NCBI GenBank assembly: GCA_030685235.1
Contig: MU839193.1
Span: forward strand, 1 to 64,000
DNA: 64,000 nt
Direction of reading: 5' to 3'
DNA from: Copromyces sp. CBS 386.78
Lineage: Eukaryota > Ascomycota > Sordariomycetes > Sordariales > Sordariaceae
Position 1 is the first letter of the stretch. Every line of letters starts with the position of its first letter. This document shows positions 23,502 to 34,312 of this stretch, piece by piece. The notes beneath the pieces are model-generated. The model saw nothing but the letters and a program-made list of their open reading frames with translations, did no database searches and had not been told where the DNA came from. The position numbers and the translations under genes are program-made.

Positions 23502-25913
23502 ATGCCGCCAAAGAAACGTGCTGCGAAGGATGCCGCGAAAGATGATGCGAAAGCTGCTGCGAAAGCAAAGCGGGAACTGGATGCGCTCAGGAGGAAACAT
23601 ACTGACTTTTTCCATTACTACCGAAGAGGTGAACTCAACAAGACTACACGGAGGAAGGTTAAACTAGCAAGCCAACGGGATGATTTGGGAGCATCTCATG
23701 AAGCGGTCCAGGATGAACCATTGCCCTCGATACCGCTACAACGCTATGTTTCCTACTACCATGAAAGAGCAGAGCTCAAGAAGGCGGAGGGTTACGAAGA
23801 GAGTGAAGACGAAGACGAACGGACCAAGCCTCAATGGAGAACGTCCAAGGGACTGGCCAAGGACATGTACGAAAAGGGAGCCGGTTTGCACTTTTGCAAG
23901 ATCCTCGGGGCTGGCGGCATGGGGATAATCTGTGTTTTTGTCAGCTACGACAAGAACCAATCGCCAACGTTCTGGACGGTAAAGAGGGATACAGGCCGCC
24001 TGTCGGAAATTGTCAAGGAAAAGGAAACCACATTGGTTAGTGCTTATAACATTGCTCACTGTTCATACGGCTTCGACTTTTCGGGCATTTACTAACCGGT
24101 GGCGTGACAATCAGAGATTCCTCCGCGCGCCTCACATCGTCCAGGTCTTCGATTCCTCTCTTGCGGAAGACGGGGAGGAAGACAGGGAGGAAGACGGAGA
24201 TGAAGACGGAGACGAAGGCAATTGGTCGCCGCCGCCGTCGTCCAAGAGACCAAAAACTGGGCAAGCAAAAACGGAGCGAGCCAAAACGGAGCGAACCCAA
24301 GCTGAAGTACGAAAGGAGACTCGTGCTAACCGAGCAGGGCAAAAGGCCGCGTCCATTGCGAGGAAGGCCGGTACAGCGGTGCGTCAGCCTCAGACCGGGC
24401 CTACCGACCAAGTAGATCAGGTTCCTAAGAGCATGGTCATGGAATACCTGATCAGGGGTAGCCTTTACAGGTGGTTCGACAAGCTGGGGAAATTGAAATA
24501 TGAGAAGGAACCAGACCTCTGCATTCCCAACCGAGTTCTGTGGGATATGATGGCGTGCTGTAAGTTGTCCCCTACAGCGTCCCATATACTATACTACACA
24601 CTAACGAATGCTATGCAGTCATGAAGATGTGCATGGCCATGGAGTATCACCCTCTACAAGTTCACCCTGAAGTTAATGATGGCGGGTACATGATACCGGA
24701 GAAAGTAGGTGCGCCACCCGGGACCGGTTTGGTTCACTTTGACATCGATCCTCAGAACGGTAGGCTTCACATTTGGTTAAATTTTTGCAATTCATGAACT
24801 GGGATGCTGACGGCCATGAACTCAGTTCTGATTGGAGATTTTGATTGGGAGAAGACGACACGCAAGGTTGCCTCAACTCATCCGCAGTTCGAAACGATGA
24901 CCGACAAACACGATAGGACGCCCATCTTCAAGCTGATCGACTTTGGGCTCGCCTGTGAGATGAAACCTGGCGATCCGAACCGCAGGGACCTGTTAGTATA
25001 CATGAAGTGTTTAAGGACTTTGATGCTTTTCGATGTCCGTCTGAAGCTTACTCCTCGTTGATGCAGGGAAAACCTCTGGCATCGTCGGAAATATGGCAAG
25101 CCGGGTTACTATGTCCCAGTACGTGTCTATGTTCTCTATGTTCTCTGATGAATAAACTGTAATGGTGACACTGACACCTTTTGCCCTCCCCGTTCAGGAA
25201 CAATTTACCAGGGAATGGGACGCGGTTGTGGATTCACCCGATGTCCAAAACGCGCGGGTAGCTGGGCAATACAGCTGGAAGTCCAATCTCTGGCAATTTG
25301 GAATGGTAAGTCCCATTCTCCGCATCTTCCTCATGTTTCGAGAAGCGATAACCTCGTCACTAACCCGCGACCCATGCTACCTTGATCAACCGTAGATCAT
25401 GCACATAGCCATAACTCTCCGGTGGAATCCAAAGCATACCATCCACAATCCGGGACGCGTGAACTTGATATGCAGAAACGACAAACCGCTAGAAGAGCAG
25501 ACAACGGAGCGTCTCCCAATTTATGGCGCCCACTTGCTTGACCAGCAATACGACCAAGTGCCCCTCCGGCTCCGCCATCTGGTCGCCCGCTGTCTGTGCG
25601 AGTATCCCGAACATAGGCCAAGTTTTGAGGAGCTTCACGCCGAGATCCAGCGTGCGTGGGATGATGAGAATAAGGAGGAAATGGAGGCGGCGAGACAGTG
25701 GTGTCAAAGGCACTTTGAGAGGCCGCCGAACCCGTCCCCACCGCCGTGGATGCAAGTGGAAGATGTAAGTTGTTCTTTAGCTTTTTGCCTCGAATATTAC
25801 CTCGAAACGGGAAATGGAGTGTGAAGACTTACTAACCAACCCTTTTTTGTTTTGGCGTACAGTGGGCGAAGCAAAAGGATATCTTGGAGCTTGACAAATA
25901 CCTGAAGCAATGA
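23502..25913 (+). CDS. Eight-exon eukaryotic-type protein kinase
   Basis: Exons: 23502-24035, 24115-24559, 24619-24759, 24826-24991, 25067-25118, 25198-25305, 25396-25764 and 25863-25913; 621 aa with all phases closing. The N-terminus is Lys/Ala-rich (MPPKKRAAKDAAKDD). Kinase features: Gly loop LGAGGMG (135-141), likely VKRD Lys (161), hinge MVMEYLIRGSLYRWF, catalytic loop HFDIDPQN (366-373, Asp368 and Asn373 kept; HRD Arg replaced by Phe and the usual Lys by Asp), and DFG at 412-414. A low-complexity acidic then basic insert of about 110 residues separates the N-lobe strands. It resembles the large group of uncharacterised fungal Ser/Thr-kinase-like proteins. The missing HRD Arg and catalytic-loop Lys could mean altered activity. 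No substrate can be proposed. Confidence 0.82.
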
Positions 25914-26722
25914 TGAGGCACCCCTTTTAAAGAGCCTGGACAGAAACCTTGGCTGGGTGGTCTTTGTCTACCATGTTGTACTTACCATGTACACTCACCT
26001 AACAGTCATTGCACGGAGTTGGAAGGTTTGTATTATACTGCTTTTCGTTTTGGTCTTTATCTATTTTTTTCCGTTTCAATTTGTCTTGCAACTCTCGCGT
26101 AAATACACCAATGCAAATGTAACTTCCAGATCCATCACGTTTGTCTCGACAAGAGCTGCCTGCATGATGCGATTCAAGTTCAAGTTCCAGTCCAGGTTCT
26201 AGTTTAGGTTATAGTCCAGAATTCAAAGAGAAACACCAAAAATGTCAAGGACCTTGATCTTGACCGGACAGCGGAAGCTGGCAGCTGGCAGCGTAGACGT
26301 GAACTGCCCGATATCCATCATGATGCGAATGCGCACATGTATACGTATCCTGGCACGTGAAACATCAACCGGTGAACCCGAGGATAAGTGAGATGGGCCA
26401 TTACTTCAGTTACATGATGTCATGGTTCCTGTCCCAGCTTTGGCAGTGCTTGCCCCAGTGTAGTGCCCCTTTGCAATCCAACCAATGGAATAACAAGGAT
26501 AAGTGGGTCAACGTCTAACAGTCGTCATGGCAGCGGGCATCAATATGATCAATGACCCCATCGCGACTGAAAGCAATGGTTTATAAATAAAGGATGGGAA
26601 TGGTTTGTTCTGGGAAAAGGAGTTCCAGACCATTCACCAACAACCTGCATCAGAAAGTCATCATCAAAACGACCATTATTACCAAACTCAACCGATAAAC
26701 ACCACACCTAATACAAATCAAA
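25914..26722. other. Intergenic region
   Basis: About 810 bp between the kinase stop and the small mitochondrial-type gene. No supported gene. A TATA-like TTTATAAATA lies at 26580-26589, about 140 bp upstream of the next ATG. Confidence 0.4.
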
Positions 26723-27084
26723 ATGTCCGCCATCAGACTCTCCGCTTCCGCTCTCCGCCCCGTCGCCGCGCGCCGTGTCGCTCCCACATGCCGCGTTGCC
26801 TTCAACCAGATCCGCTCCGTCTCTACCAACGGCGACGAGCTCGGTGGCGTCCAGGGGTCAGAGCCCGCTACCAAGCCTAACCGCTACAACGTGTACGTAC
26901 ACTTCCAATCTTCCAACTTGATGCCAAGAAAAACATGCGAGGAGAGATATAGGTGCTAACAAACCAAAAAAAAAACAGGAGAGCCGGCACAATCACCGCT
27001 ATCGGCGTCCTCGCCGCGGGCGGCTACATGCTCTTCAAGAAGGGCGAGGAGAAGAACACTTCGCCGGTGGGTGCTAGTCAGTAG
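26723..27084 (+). CDS. Small putative mitochondrial membrane protein, 91 aa
   Basis: Two exons, 26723-26892 and 26979-27084. The 86-bp intron has GTACGT, GCTAAC and CAG, and joins codon GT|G in frame. The N-terminus (MSAIRLSASALRPVAARRV) has Arg/Ala/Ser and no acidic residue through the first 35 positions, as in a mitochondrial presequence. Exon 2 encodes one short hydrophobic helix (TITAIGVLAAGGYMLF) followed by Lys/Glu, suggesting an inner-membrane protein of the size of respiratory-chain or ATP-synthase accessory subunits. I do not recognise the family, so the function is open. Confidence 0.65.
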
Positions 27085-27805
27085 GGGGATTCTGTATCGG
27101 ATGGGATAATAGAGGAACGAAGAGACAGGGAAAGGAATGCGCGATCAGGATAATGGGAGGAAGGTTGGAACTGGGAATGTCATGGGAGGATGCGGCACGG
27201 TATGATACCTAATGAATCATGAATACATTTGCATCAAACAAACAGTCCTCTTTATTTATCGGCTTCGATGCAGGTCTTGGGCTGTCTCAGGCTGTTTTGA
27301 GTTCCTGTCGTGACGCGGATGTTCAGCGCCCGCCGGCCGGAGAGTATGTACCCCACTTCTCAACTGCCGGATCCCCAAATCGCGGCCCCACTTCCTGTCC
27401 AGTCTTGGTGCGCCGGATCCGAGCCGAGGTCGGTAATCCGTTTTCTCCACAACCCGCGGCGCCGGAATGGGCCGACTACATAGCCAGCTAACACCGGCAA
27501 CAGCGTAGTAACAATTACGAACCCCCACTTGATGAGTTATCTAATCTGACAAATCTCATGTGATACGACGGCATGCTCTCCTAAGCCACCATCTGCCCTT
27601 ATCCTTGTCCCGGCCGGCATTTGGTTCCCGACTCCAGAGCCCGCCTGCCTGCCAACGCATAGACCACCTCCACTGCTCCGACCTCCAAGTTCAACTTTAA
27701 TCGGGCATCTCTTTCCGCAACATATCCAAATCCCCCTCATCTTTTTTCACCAACACACATACCTTACTCAAAACACCATCACCACCAATAACCCACCCAC
27801 TCAAC
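27085..27805. other. Intergenic region
   Basis: About 720 bp with no supported gene. It contains the 3' region of the small mitochondrial-type gene and the pyrimidine/A-rich leader of the EthD-like gene. Confidence 0.35.
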
Positions 27806-28746
27806 ATGTCAACCAACCCCGCCGCCGCCGCCGCCCCCGCAAAAAAGGGCTACCTAACCGTCTTCGCCCTCCCCACCGACCCCTCCTTCGTCACCTCCCA
27901 CGACATCTTCAACAAATGGTACAACCAAGTCCACATCCCCGACATTTTGAGCGTCGCCAGCTTCCGGTCCGCCATCCGCTACGCCCGCGCCGGCGTCGTC
28001 CCCTCCAACCCCGCCCTCTCGTCCACGGCCAATGACGTCACCTACCCCAAGGATGCCAAGTGGGAGTACTTGGCCGTGTATCTGGTGGATGACGTGGAGA
28101 AGGCGAGGAGGTACCCGGATAGCGGGTTTTATCACGTTCCGTTGGAGCATGAGATGTTGCCTGCTGAAGGGCAGGTGATGGACATGGCGAGGTGGGAGAT
28201 GGGGTTCTGGGAGGTTGTGGCGGAGAGTGGTGAACAGAGCGGTAAGTCAAGTGTGCTTTTTTTTCTTTTTTTTTTTTTTTTTTTTTCTTGAGGGTATGGC
28301 ATGAACTGGTGGGTTTTGAGAGGATACCACCTATGGACGAGAAGGATCGAGGGAAGTGAAGGAGAATGGGGAACATGAAGGGTAGATGGGAAAATCAGCT
28401 GGATGGGAGCATCTGTGGTCATGCGTGCACTTTCATTCCCAGCATGATGGATGGATGAATGGGTCAAATACTGAACTGATGGAAACCGGCCAACGCCGCA
28501 ATGAGCCCCCCAACTGACAAACCACGACAGACTCCCAAAAGCAAACAGACATCATCCTCGTCCCCGTGGACTCCTCCGACATCCCAGGCTACGACCTTCC
28601 CGGCGCCCACCCCTCCGCCGTCCTCGACTACTCCCGCAAGGGATGGCAAGGCCCTGATCCCGTTCGCTCTACTCTGCTCAAGTTCATTGCCCCTGTGCCG
28701 GGCGGAGATGGCACGGGTTATAAGCAGTATTTGGCTGTGGTATGTG

Positions 28747-28794
<48 letters not shown>

Positions 28795-28981
28795 GAAACC
28801 TTGATCTGTCACGTTCAGGCTTGGCTACATATGTACTTAACTTTTGATGTCTTTGACGGTACAAGATTGGAGCTAACACAAGGGAACAAAATAGCACGAA
28901 GTGGAGCCAGACACAGAAGCGACTGTCAAGCCCGAGTTCAAGACGGTCAAGTATAAGCTTTTGGAGAAGTTTGGGGCTTGA
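27806..28981 (+). CDS. EthD-like dimeric alpha/beta-barrel protein
   Basis: Three exons, 27806-28241, 28531-28739 and 28895-28981, give 243 aa with exact phases. After an Ala-rich start, residues 15-60 read GYLTVFALPTDPS, then FNKWYNQVHIPDIL, matching the W-Y-x-x-V-H-x-P-D signature of EthD-like/dimeric alpha-beta barrel proteins. Such proteins often form small degradative or isomerising dimers. The second half (ILVPVDSSDIPGY...) may be a second, degenerate barrel repeat; that is inference. Intron 1 (289 bp) contains a T run, and intron 2 (155 bp) contains TC and AC microsatellites. It converges on phosphoketolase. The substrate is unknown. Confidence 0.65.
28258..28287. repeat. Poly-T tract in intron 1 of the EthD-like gene
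   Basis: A near-pure T run interrupted once or twice by C, inside the first intron. Likely length-polymorphic. Confidence 0.7.
28750..28795. repeat. TC then AC microsatellite in intron 2
   Basis: About 14 TC repeats followed directly by about eight AC repeats, within the second intron of the EthD-like gene. Confidence 0.75.
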
Positions 28982-29216
28982 GAGCCATATAGATAATGAT
29001 AGGAGGATTTACCAGACACTCATCATGGAGTCTAGAGTCTTTGACTCCCGTCTTGACTATAATATGATGATTTTTTATTTTATTTTATTTTGGGTTGGCT
29101 GTCGGCATCATACCATCATATACCAACACAACTTACCCGCACCAGTACTCCATGTGAAAAGGGCTGGTGAGAATCGTGGTCAACTTACCGGTCAATCCAA
29201 TTTCCTGACGTCTTTG

Positions 29217-29250
<34 letters not shown>

Positions 29251-29670
29251 AATTTCTTTTTTTCATCCAGTGAACATTTTTCTCACCCGGGGAGACGAAA
29301 TAGTCCACTCTCCCCCTACGTCACAGTTCCTTTGGATAATGTAAGAGGATAGAAGGAGAGTAAGTAAGCATGTTCTCTAAGGTCTTATAAAAAAAAGGAT
29401 ACTTCCACTTCCAGTACTACACATTGCAGACCTCAAAGGTCTTTTCCACCTCTGTTTCACTCTGGATACAGGATCATAATAACCTTTCCAATCGGACCGT
29501 CGCCCTCCCCAACTAGACCATCCTTTCTCTACCTGGTGGAATCTCTCCCCATAAAAGGCAAGAGAGGAACCCCACGAGTTCCCAAAGCCAATATCCCACA
29601 TATCAGGTCCAGCGCCCTCAACAACTCCTGCGAGTTGGACCTCTACTCGAACTTGGGCAGTTGGTAGATA
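28982..29670. terminator. Convergent 3' region
   Basis: About 690 bp between two convergent stops (EthD-like and phosphoketolase). It holds a long T run at 29220-29247 and AT-rich stretches suited to 3'-end formation. Exact poly(A) sites cannot be placed. Confidence 0.35.
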
Positions 29671-32157
29671 TCATCGGGATCTGTTTTCCATATCTTTGTC
29701 AGCGTTTTTTTCTCCTCCGAAATTCCACCTAGGACGATCAGGAAACTTACCCTTCCCCTCATTCCCAATAAACTCCCTCACTTCCTTCACCCTCTTATCA
29801 ACCTCACCCAATAACTCCTCCAGCTTCCCCTTCACCTCCCCATTCTTCTCCGCACCCCTCTTCAACGCCCACTTCGCCACATCAAACCGACTGACCCGAT
29901 TCCTCAACATCATGTCGAACGGCGTGGTCGTGCTTCCCTCTTCTTGGTATCCCTCGACATCCATACGCTCCGCTTTCTCCCTTCCAAACAAAATTCCCTG
30001 CAACTCCGTCGGGTAGCCGTGATAGTTGAACAACACCGGCCTGTCGGCAGTGAACATGTCGATAAACTTGGGCTTGGACAGAGAATGCGGGTGCTTGCAC
30101 TCTTCGATGAGGATCATCAAATCCGTGACGTTGATGACGCGGACCTTGAGGGCAGGCGCGATAGAGCGTAGGAGTTCAGCGGCTTTGATGACTTCGAAGG
30201 TGACTTCGACGCCAATACCTACTAGAACTACGTCTGGGTCTTGGACCGATTCTCCCGCCGAGTTGGGGTCGGGAGTTGAGGCAAAGTGCCAGATGGAAGC
30301 ACCCCGACGGCAGTGCTCAGCTGCTTCGTCGGGGGAGAGGTAGACGGCGGTGGGCTGCTTGGAGCCGATGATGAGGTTGGTCTTGTTCTTGCTTTTCATG
30401 ACGTGGTGCACGGTGCTGAGGAAGCAGTTGGCGTCGGGCGGGAGGTAGACGCGGGCGGCTTCGGCTTTGATGTTGAGGACGGCGCCGATGAAGGAGGGGT
30501 TCTGGTGGGAGAAGCCGTTGTGTTCTTGGCGAGCCCAGGTCGAGGTCTCGATGTAGTTGATGGAGGCGAGGTCGCCGCGCCAGGGAACTTCGCGGGCGAT
30601 CTTGACGAACTTGGAGTATTGAACCATCATAGTGTGGACGATGCCCAGGAAGGACTCGTACGAGGGGAAAAGGGCGGTGCGGCCTGTGAGAGTGTATCCT
30701 TGCATGAAGCCCTGGCAGTTGTGCTCGGAGAGAACCTCGATGACGCGGCCACCGTTTGCCCTTGAGTACTGGTCCCACTGGAAGTCACGCTGTGTGTGGT
30801 CGAGGATGGCGTTGAGCTTGTTGGACTCGAGCTCGTCAGGTGAAAAGAGCCTGAGGGTCTTGGGGTTTTGTTGGAACAGCTTGTCCAGGAACTTGCCGGC
30901 CGTCTTCATGCAGCTTTCATCAGTGCCCTTCTCAACGCCGAACTGCTTCCAGTCGATCGTCTTCAAAGGAGTGTATGGGTCGTATGTGGTCTTGAGCTGG
31001 CCAAGCCTCTTCTCCGCCTCGGGAAGGACGCGAGTGAGGGCTTCAGTCGGCCTGCCCTCATCATCGAGGAGCTCGTTGATCTTGTAGCTAGAGAGCCATC
31101 CATCAAGAGCCTGAAGCTGCTTTTCATCACTACCAGCCTTGGGCAGAGGGACCTGATGGGAGTGGAAGGATCCTTCGATGATCTGGCCTTCCACCTCCTT
31201 GGGACCAGTCCAGCCCTTGGGCGTCCTCAGGACAATCATGGGCCACCTCGGCTTCACAATCGGCTTATTGTCCTCCCTCGCAGCCTTCTGGATCTTCTTG
31301 ATCTCAGCCACAGCCCATTCCAGCGAGCTCTGCAAGTCGTCGTCAATGTTCTCGAGGTCCTCCACGATGCGCACTTGATATCCGTAGCCACTGAACAAGC
31401 AGGCAATCTCCTTGTCGTCCATGCACCCGAAAATGGTCCGCTCACTGATCTTGAAGCCGTTGACGTGCAGAATGGGGATGACGGCACCTGACTCCTTGGG
31501 GTCGAGGTACTTGATGGCATGCCAGGCCGTTGCTGTCGGGCCAGTCTCGGCCTCACCATCGCCCACCACACAAGTAACGATCAAGTTGGGGTTATCCATG
31601 ACGGCGCCGAACGAGACAGCAAGGGCATATCCGAGCTCACCACCCTCGTGAATCGAACCAGGGGTCTCGGCGTTGATGTGACTGGGGAAACCGCCGGGAA
31701 CGGAGAAACGGGTGATGAGGTTGCGCAAACCTGTAGCATTGCGGTCGTATTCGCCGGGATAGAAGCGCTCAAGGGAGCCTTCGAGCCATAGAGAGGCGAG
31801 AGCAGCAGGAGCACCGTGACCGGGGCCGATGACGTAGATCATATCGAGGTTGTGGTTGCGAATCAAAACGTTGAGATGCGACCAGACCAGGATGAGACCG
31901 GGACATGTTCCCCAGTGCCCGAGGAGTCGGGGCTTGATGTGCGAAAATTGAAGTTCATCTTGGAGAAGCACGTTGTCGCGGAGGAAGATCATGGAGGCGG
32001 CAATGTAGCATCCTGCACGCTGGAATGCGCGCAGCGACTCACGGACATGGTCTGGGAGCTTCTGGCGTTGGATCTGAACTGCCAGGTCAAGGACATTGTC
32101 GGGGAGGTGTGATGGGAGAGGAGGAGGGTTGGGAATCGTGATCTGTGTACCGCCCAT
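29671..32157 (-). CDS. Phosphoketolase (xylulose-5-P/fructose-6-P type)
   Basis: Single-exon 828-aa protein, full length for the family. It cleaves xylulose 5-phosphate (and often fructose 6-phosphate) with phosphate to acetyl phosphate plus glyceraldehyde 3-phosphate (or erythrose 4-phosphate), using thiamine diphosphate in the cytosol. Diagnostic segments: HWGTCPG (81-87), GPGHGAP (111-117), INAETPGSIHEGGELGYA (161-178) and the ThDP/Mg motif GDGEAETGP (199-207) with the downstream Asn (233). The later SRANGGRVIEVLSEHNCQGF segment and the HNGFSHQNP segment are also typical. In fungi it feeds acetyl phosphate to acetate kinase and thus acetyl-CoA. No acetate kinase gene is in the window. Confidence 0.95.
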   Translation of the reverse strand: MGGTQITIPNPPPLPSHLPDNVLDLAVQIQRQKLPDHVRESLRAFQRAGCYIAASMIFLRDNVLLQDELQFSHIKPRLLGHWGTCPGLILVWSHLNVLIRNHNLDMIYVIGPGHGAPAALASLWLEGSLERFYPGEYDRNATGLRNLITRFSVPGGFPSHINAETPGSIHEGGELGYALAVSFGAVMDNPNLIVTCVVGDGEAETGPTATAWHAIKYLDPKESGAVIPILHVNGFKISERTIFGCMDDKEIACLFSGYGYQVRIVEDLENIDDDLQSSLEWAVAEIKKIQKAAREDNKPIVKPRWPMIVLRTPKGWTGPKEVEGQIIEGSFHSHQVPLPKAGSDEKQLQALDGWLSSYKINELLDDEGRPTEALTRVLPEAEKRLGQLKTTYDPYTPLKTIDWKQFGVEKGTDESCMKTAGKFLDKLFQQNPKTLRLFSPDELESNKLNAILDHTQRDFQWDQYSRANGGRVIEVLSEHNCQGFMQGYTLTGRTALFPSYESFLGIVHTMMVQYSKFVKIAREVPWRGDLASINYIETSTWARQEHNGFSHQNPSFIGAVLNIKAEAARVYLPPDANCFLSTVHHVMKSKNKTNLIIGSKQPTAVYLSPDEAAEHCRRGASIWHFASTPDPNSAGESVQDPDVVLVGIGVEVTFEVIKAAELLRSIAPALKVRVINVTDLMILIEECKHPHSLSKPKFIDMFTADRPVLFNYHGYPTELQGILFGREKAERMDVEGYQEEGSTTTPFDMMLRNRVSRFDVAKWALKRGAEKNGEVKGKLEELLGEVDKRVKEVREFIGNEGKGKFPDRPRWNFGGEKNADKDMENRSR

Positions 32158-34065
32158 GATGTTGGTGGTTTTGGTCTTTTTGATGATCTGTCGTTGTTAG
32201 GGTGTGTCGCGATGAAAGAGCCGCAATACGGGGGTTTTCTCCCTTGCAGACGTCAAATCGGTTGTGGCTGGAATGTGGACTCAATGAATGGTGTTGTTTG
32301 TTTGTTTGCTTGCTGAACAATCCAGTCGAGCGGCCTTGTTTGACCCAGCAGCTGATGAGACAATGCAAGAAATGCGGGATCCAAAAAGTACAATGGGCTT
32401 TGTAGGTGCGGGCCGAACCTTTGTTTAGCGTCTTGACAAACTCAAATTGGACGTTTGTTGAAGATTTGATGAAAGAGAGGATATGCAGTGAGTGTCTCGA
32501 GATGCAATGGAGATATCAACCTACAAACCATCAAGATACACTGCACTAACAATTATCACTAATTGGCATCGATGACGTCGTCCATTCAGTGGGTGGGGTC
32601 CACTCGTTGTCCACTCATCGGTCGCTGTTCCTGCTTTCGAGATGCCCCTGGTCCTGGCAGCTGGAGCTGCGATCAGTGGTACCCTAACCCGCCAGTGTGT
32701 TTCGTCTCACCTGGTGTCGGTCATCTCGTCTCATCACCAGTGGTAAGCGGTCAAAGTAAACAAATGCGGGCATCATTCAAATTGAAGACCGTGAAGCTGC
32801 TGGAAGTGCGATTTCTTTGGTTATTCCTGGTGGAATCGCGCAAATGGGCCAGGAACACCAAAGACGTCCTTCAACGCACATTCGCCGAAAAAGAGCTGAC
32901 AAAGCAAGAATCTGGCAGGTAAAGCCCACCACCCTCGTTGAGCGCGAGCCATAACCGACCAACGAGCAGAGCGAAGAGGCAAGTGAAGGCAGAAATGGAA
33001 GGGTGGCCTGTTGGTCGTTGAGTGTCAAAGAGGCAGCAGTCCATGGTCTACACTTTTCTCCAAGAAACTCTGGTATCCTGCCCTTCAATGGAGCTCAATA
33101 ACTGTAGAACCTCTTGATGTACGTACCTCTTCCATGGGACCATCATTTGGACATCTCAGCCCGTTTGAGGACCCAGAACACACCAACATCCCCTGCCAGA
33201 AAGGAGAGTGATTGGCTTGGTCCAGTCTTGTGAACGACCCTTCCTCCGGCTGAGCAGAAGCCCCTGGCTCAGGGTAGCACCGAGTGGGTTTCTCAAACCA
33301 ACGTACATATGGCAGACTTTGAGAACAAAGAAATCCGCCAGCGCTGCCTCGCACCTTCAGGTCAGGAGCAGGAAAGACGACCATTTTGTCGCCATCGCCA
33401 TGCAAGAGAACAAAGAAACTCCAATTCATAGCCCGGAGAGAGGGTTCAGGGTGCTCTTTGCAGGACAAAGAAGCGGTTTTTGTATGGGAAATGAGAAGAC
33501 TATAAGAGAGAAGGGTCGCTATGATAGCTAGAATGCTCAAACTCGAACGAATTCAACGCTCTCATTGCTTCCAAAACTCGCCATTTTTTTTGCTTCCTTC
33601 AGGGCATCGTGGTTCTACCTGGAGTTCTGGTGTTTTTGCAGCTATTCTGAAGCCATGGTACGTACCTGGCGGAGTGTCCTCCAACGTCGCATTGCCCACC
33701 TGCTCGCAGATTTCCCCTGTCTGTCGCACATCCACAGAGCCAGAGAGTGTGCTGACCGTGTCCCGCCCACCTTTTTAGGGTTCGTCTAGGTCCTCGGACA
33801 AAAAAAGCCCGAAAGAGTTGTACCCTAGGGGTATTACCGGAGGTTATGGGTCATCGAATGTAAGACTTTTTTGTAGCACTTGCACTTGCACTTGCCTCCC
33901 ACCCATGTTTCTGCAGAACACTAGGTAACTGAGCCACTCAGACCAGCACTGAATCCAAAACTCCAATCACAACCGCCCTTGATCTCGTCCGTGAGTTTTT
34001 CCCCCCTACACCCACCAGATTATTTCCGTATTCATCACTTGTGCAAGAACACATCTAACCACCAG
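32158..34065. other. Intergenic region upstream of phosphoketolase
   Basis: About 1.9 kb without a gene I can support. The part next to 32157 is the phosphoketolase promoter and leader. Open frames at 32563-32922 and 33085-33540 have no domain, biased codon use or splice context. Confidence 0.4.
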
Positions 34066-34312
34066 CACTCATAAAGAACAACTACCTTTTGATCCCAATG
34101 CCAAACGTGTATTAGATGACCCCCGAGGCGACGTCGAACTCCCGTCGTATAAGGACGTCCAGCGTAATTCTCGCAATGATCCTCCACGTTATGAGAGATC
34201 CAAATCCCCATCTCGTTCGGAGGGCTCTAAGAAGTGTATGAACACCAGAGGGGTGCCATTATACCCCAGTTACCCCAGCGCAACACCAAAACGGTACAAG
34301 CTCCTTCTCTGA
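34066..34312 (+). CDS. Possible exon of an orphan gene, low confidence
   Basis: An 81-codon open stretch follows a plausible acceptor (TCTAACCACCAG). It reads with coding-like composition: KEQLPFDPNAK, then GDVELPSYKDVQ and PPRYERSKSPSRSEGSKK, with two P-x-Y motifs that could bind WW domains. It has no in-frame ATG at its start, so an upstream exon is needed; I could not find one that closes in frame. A further exon after the acceptor at 34504 is possible, and one frame there encodes a hydrophobic stretch, but the phase does not fit a good donor. It may be a real small gene or chance. Confidence 0.2.
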
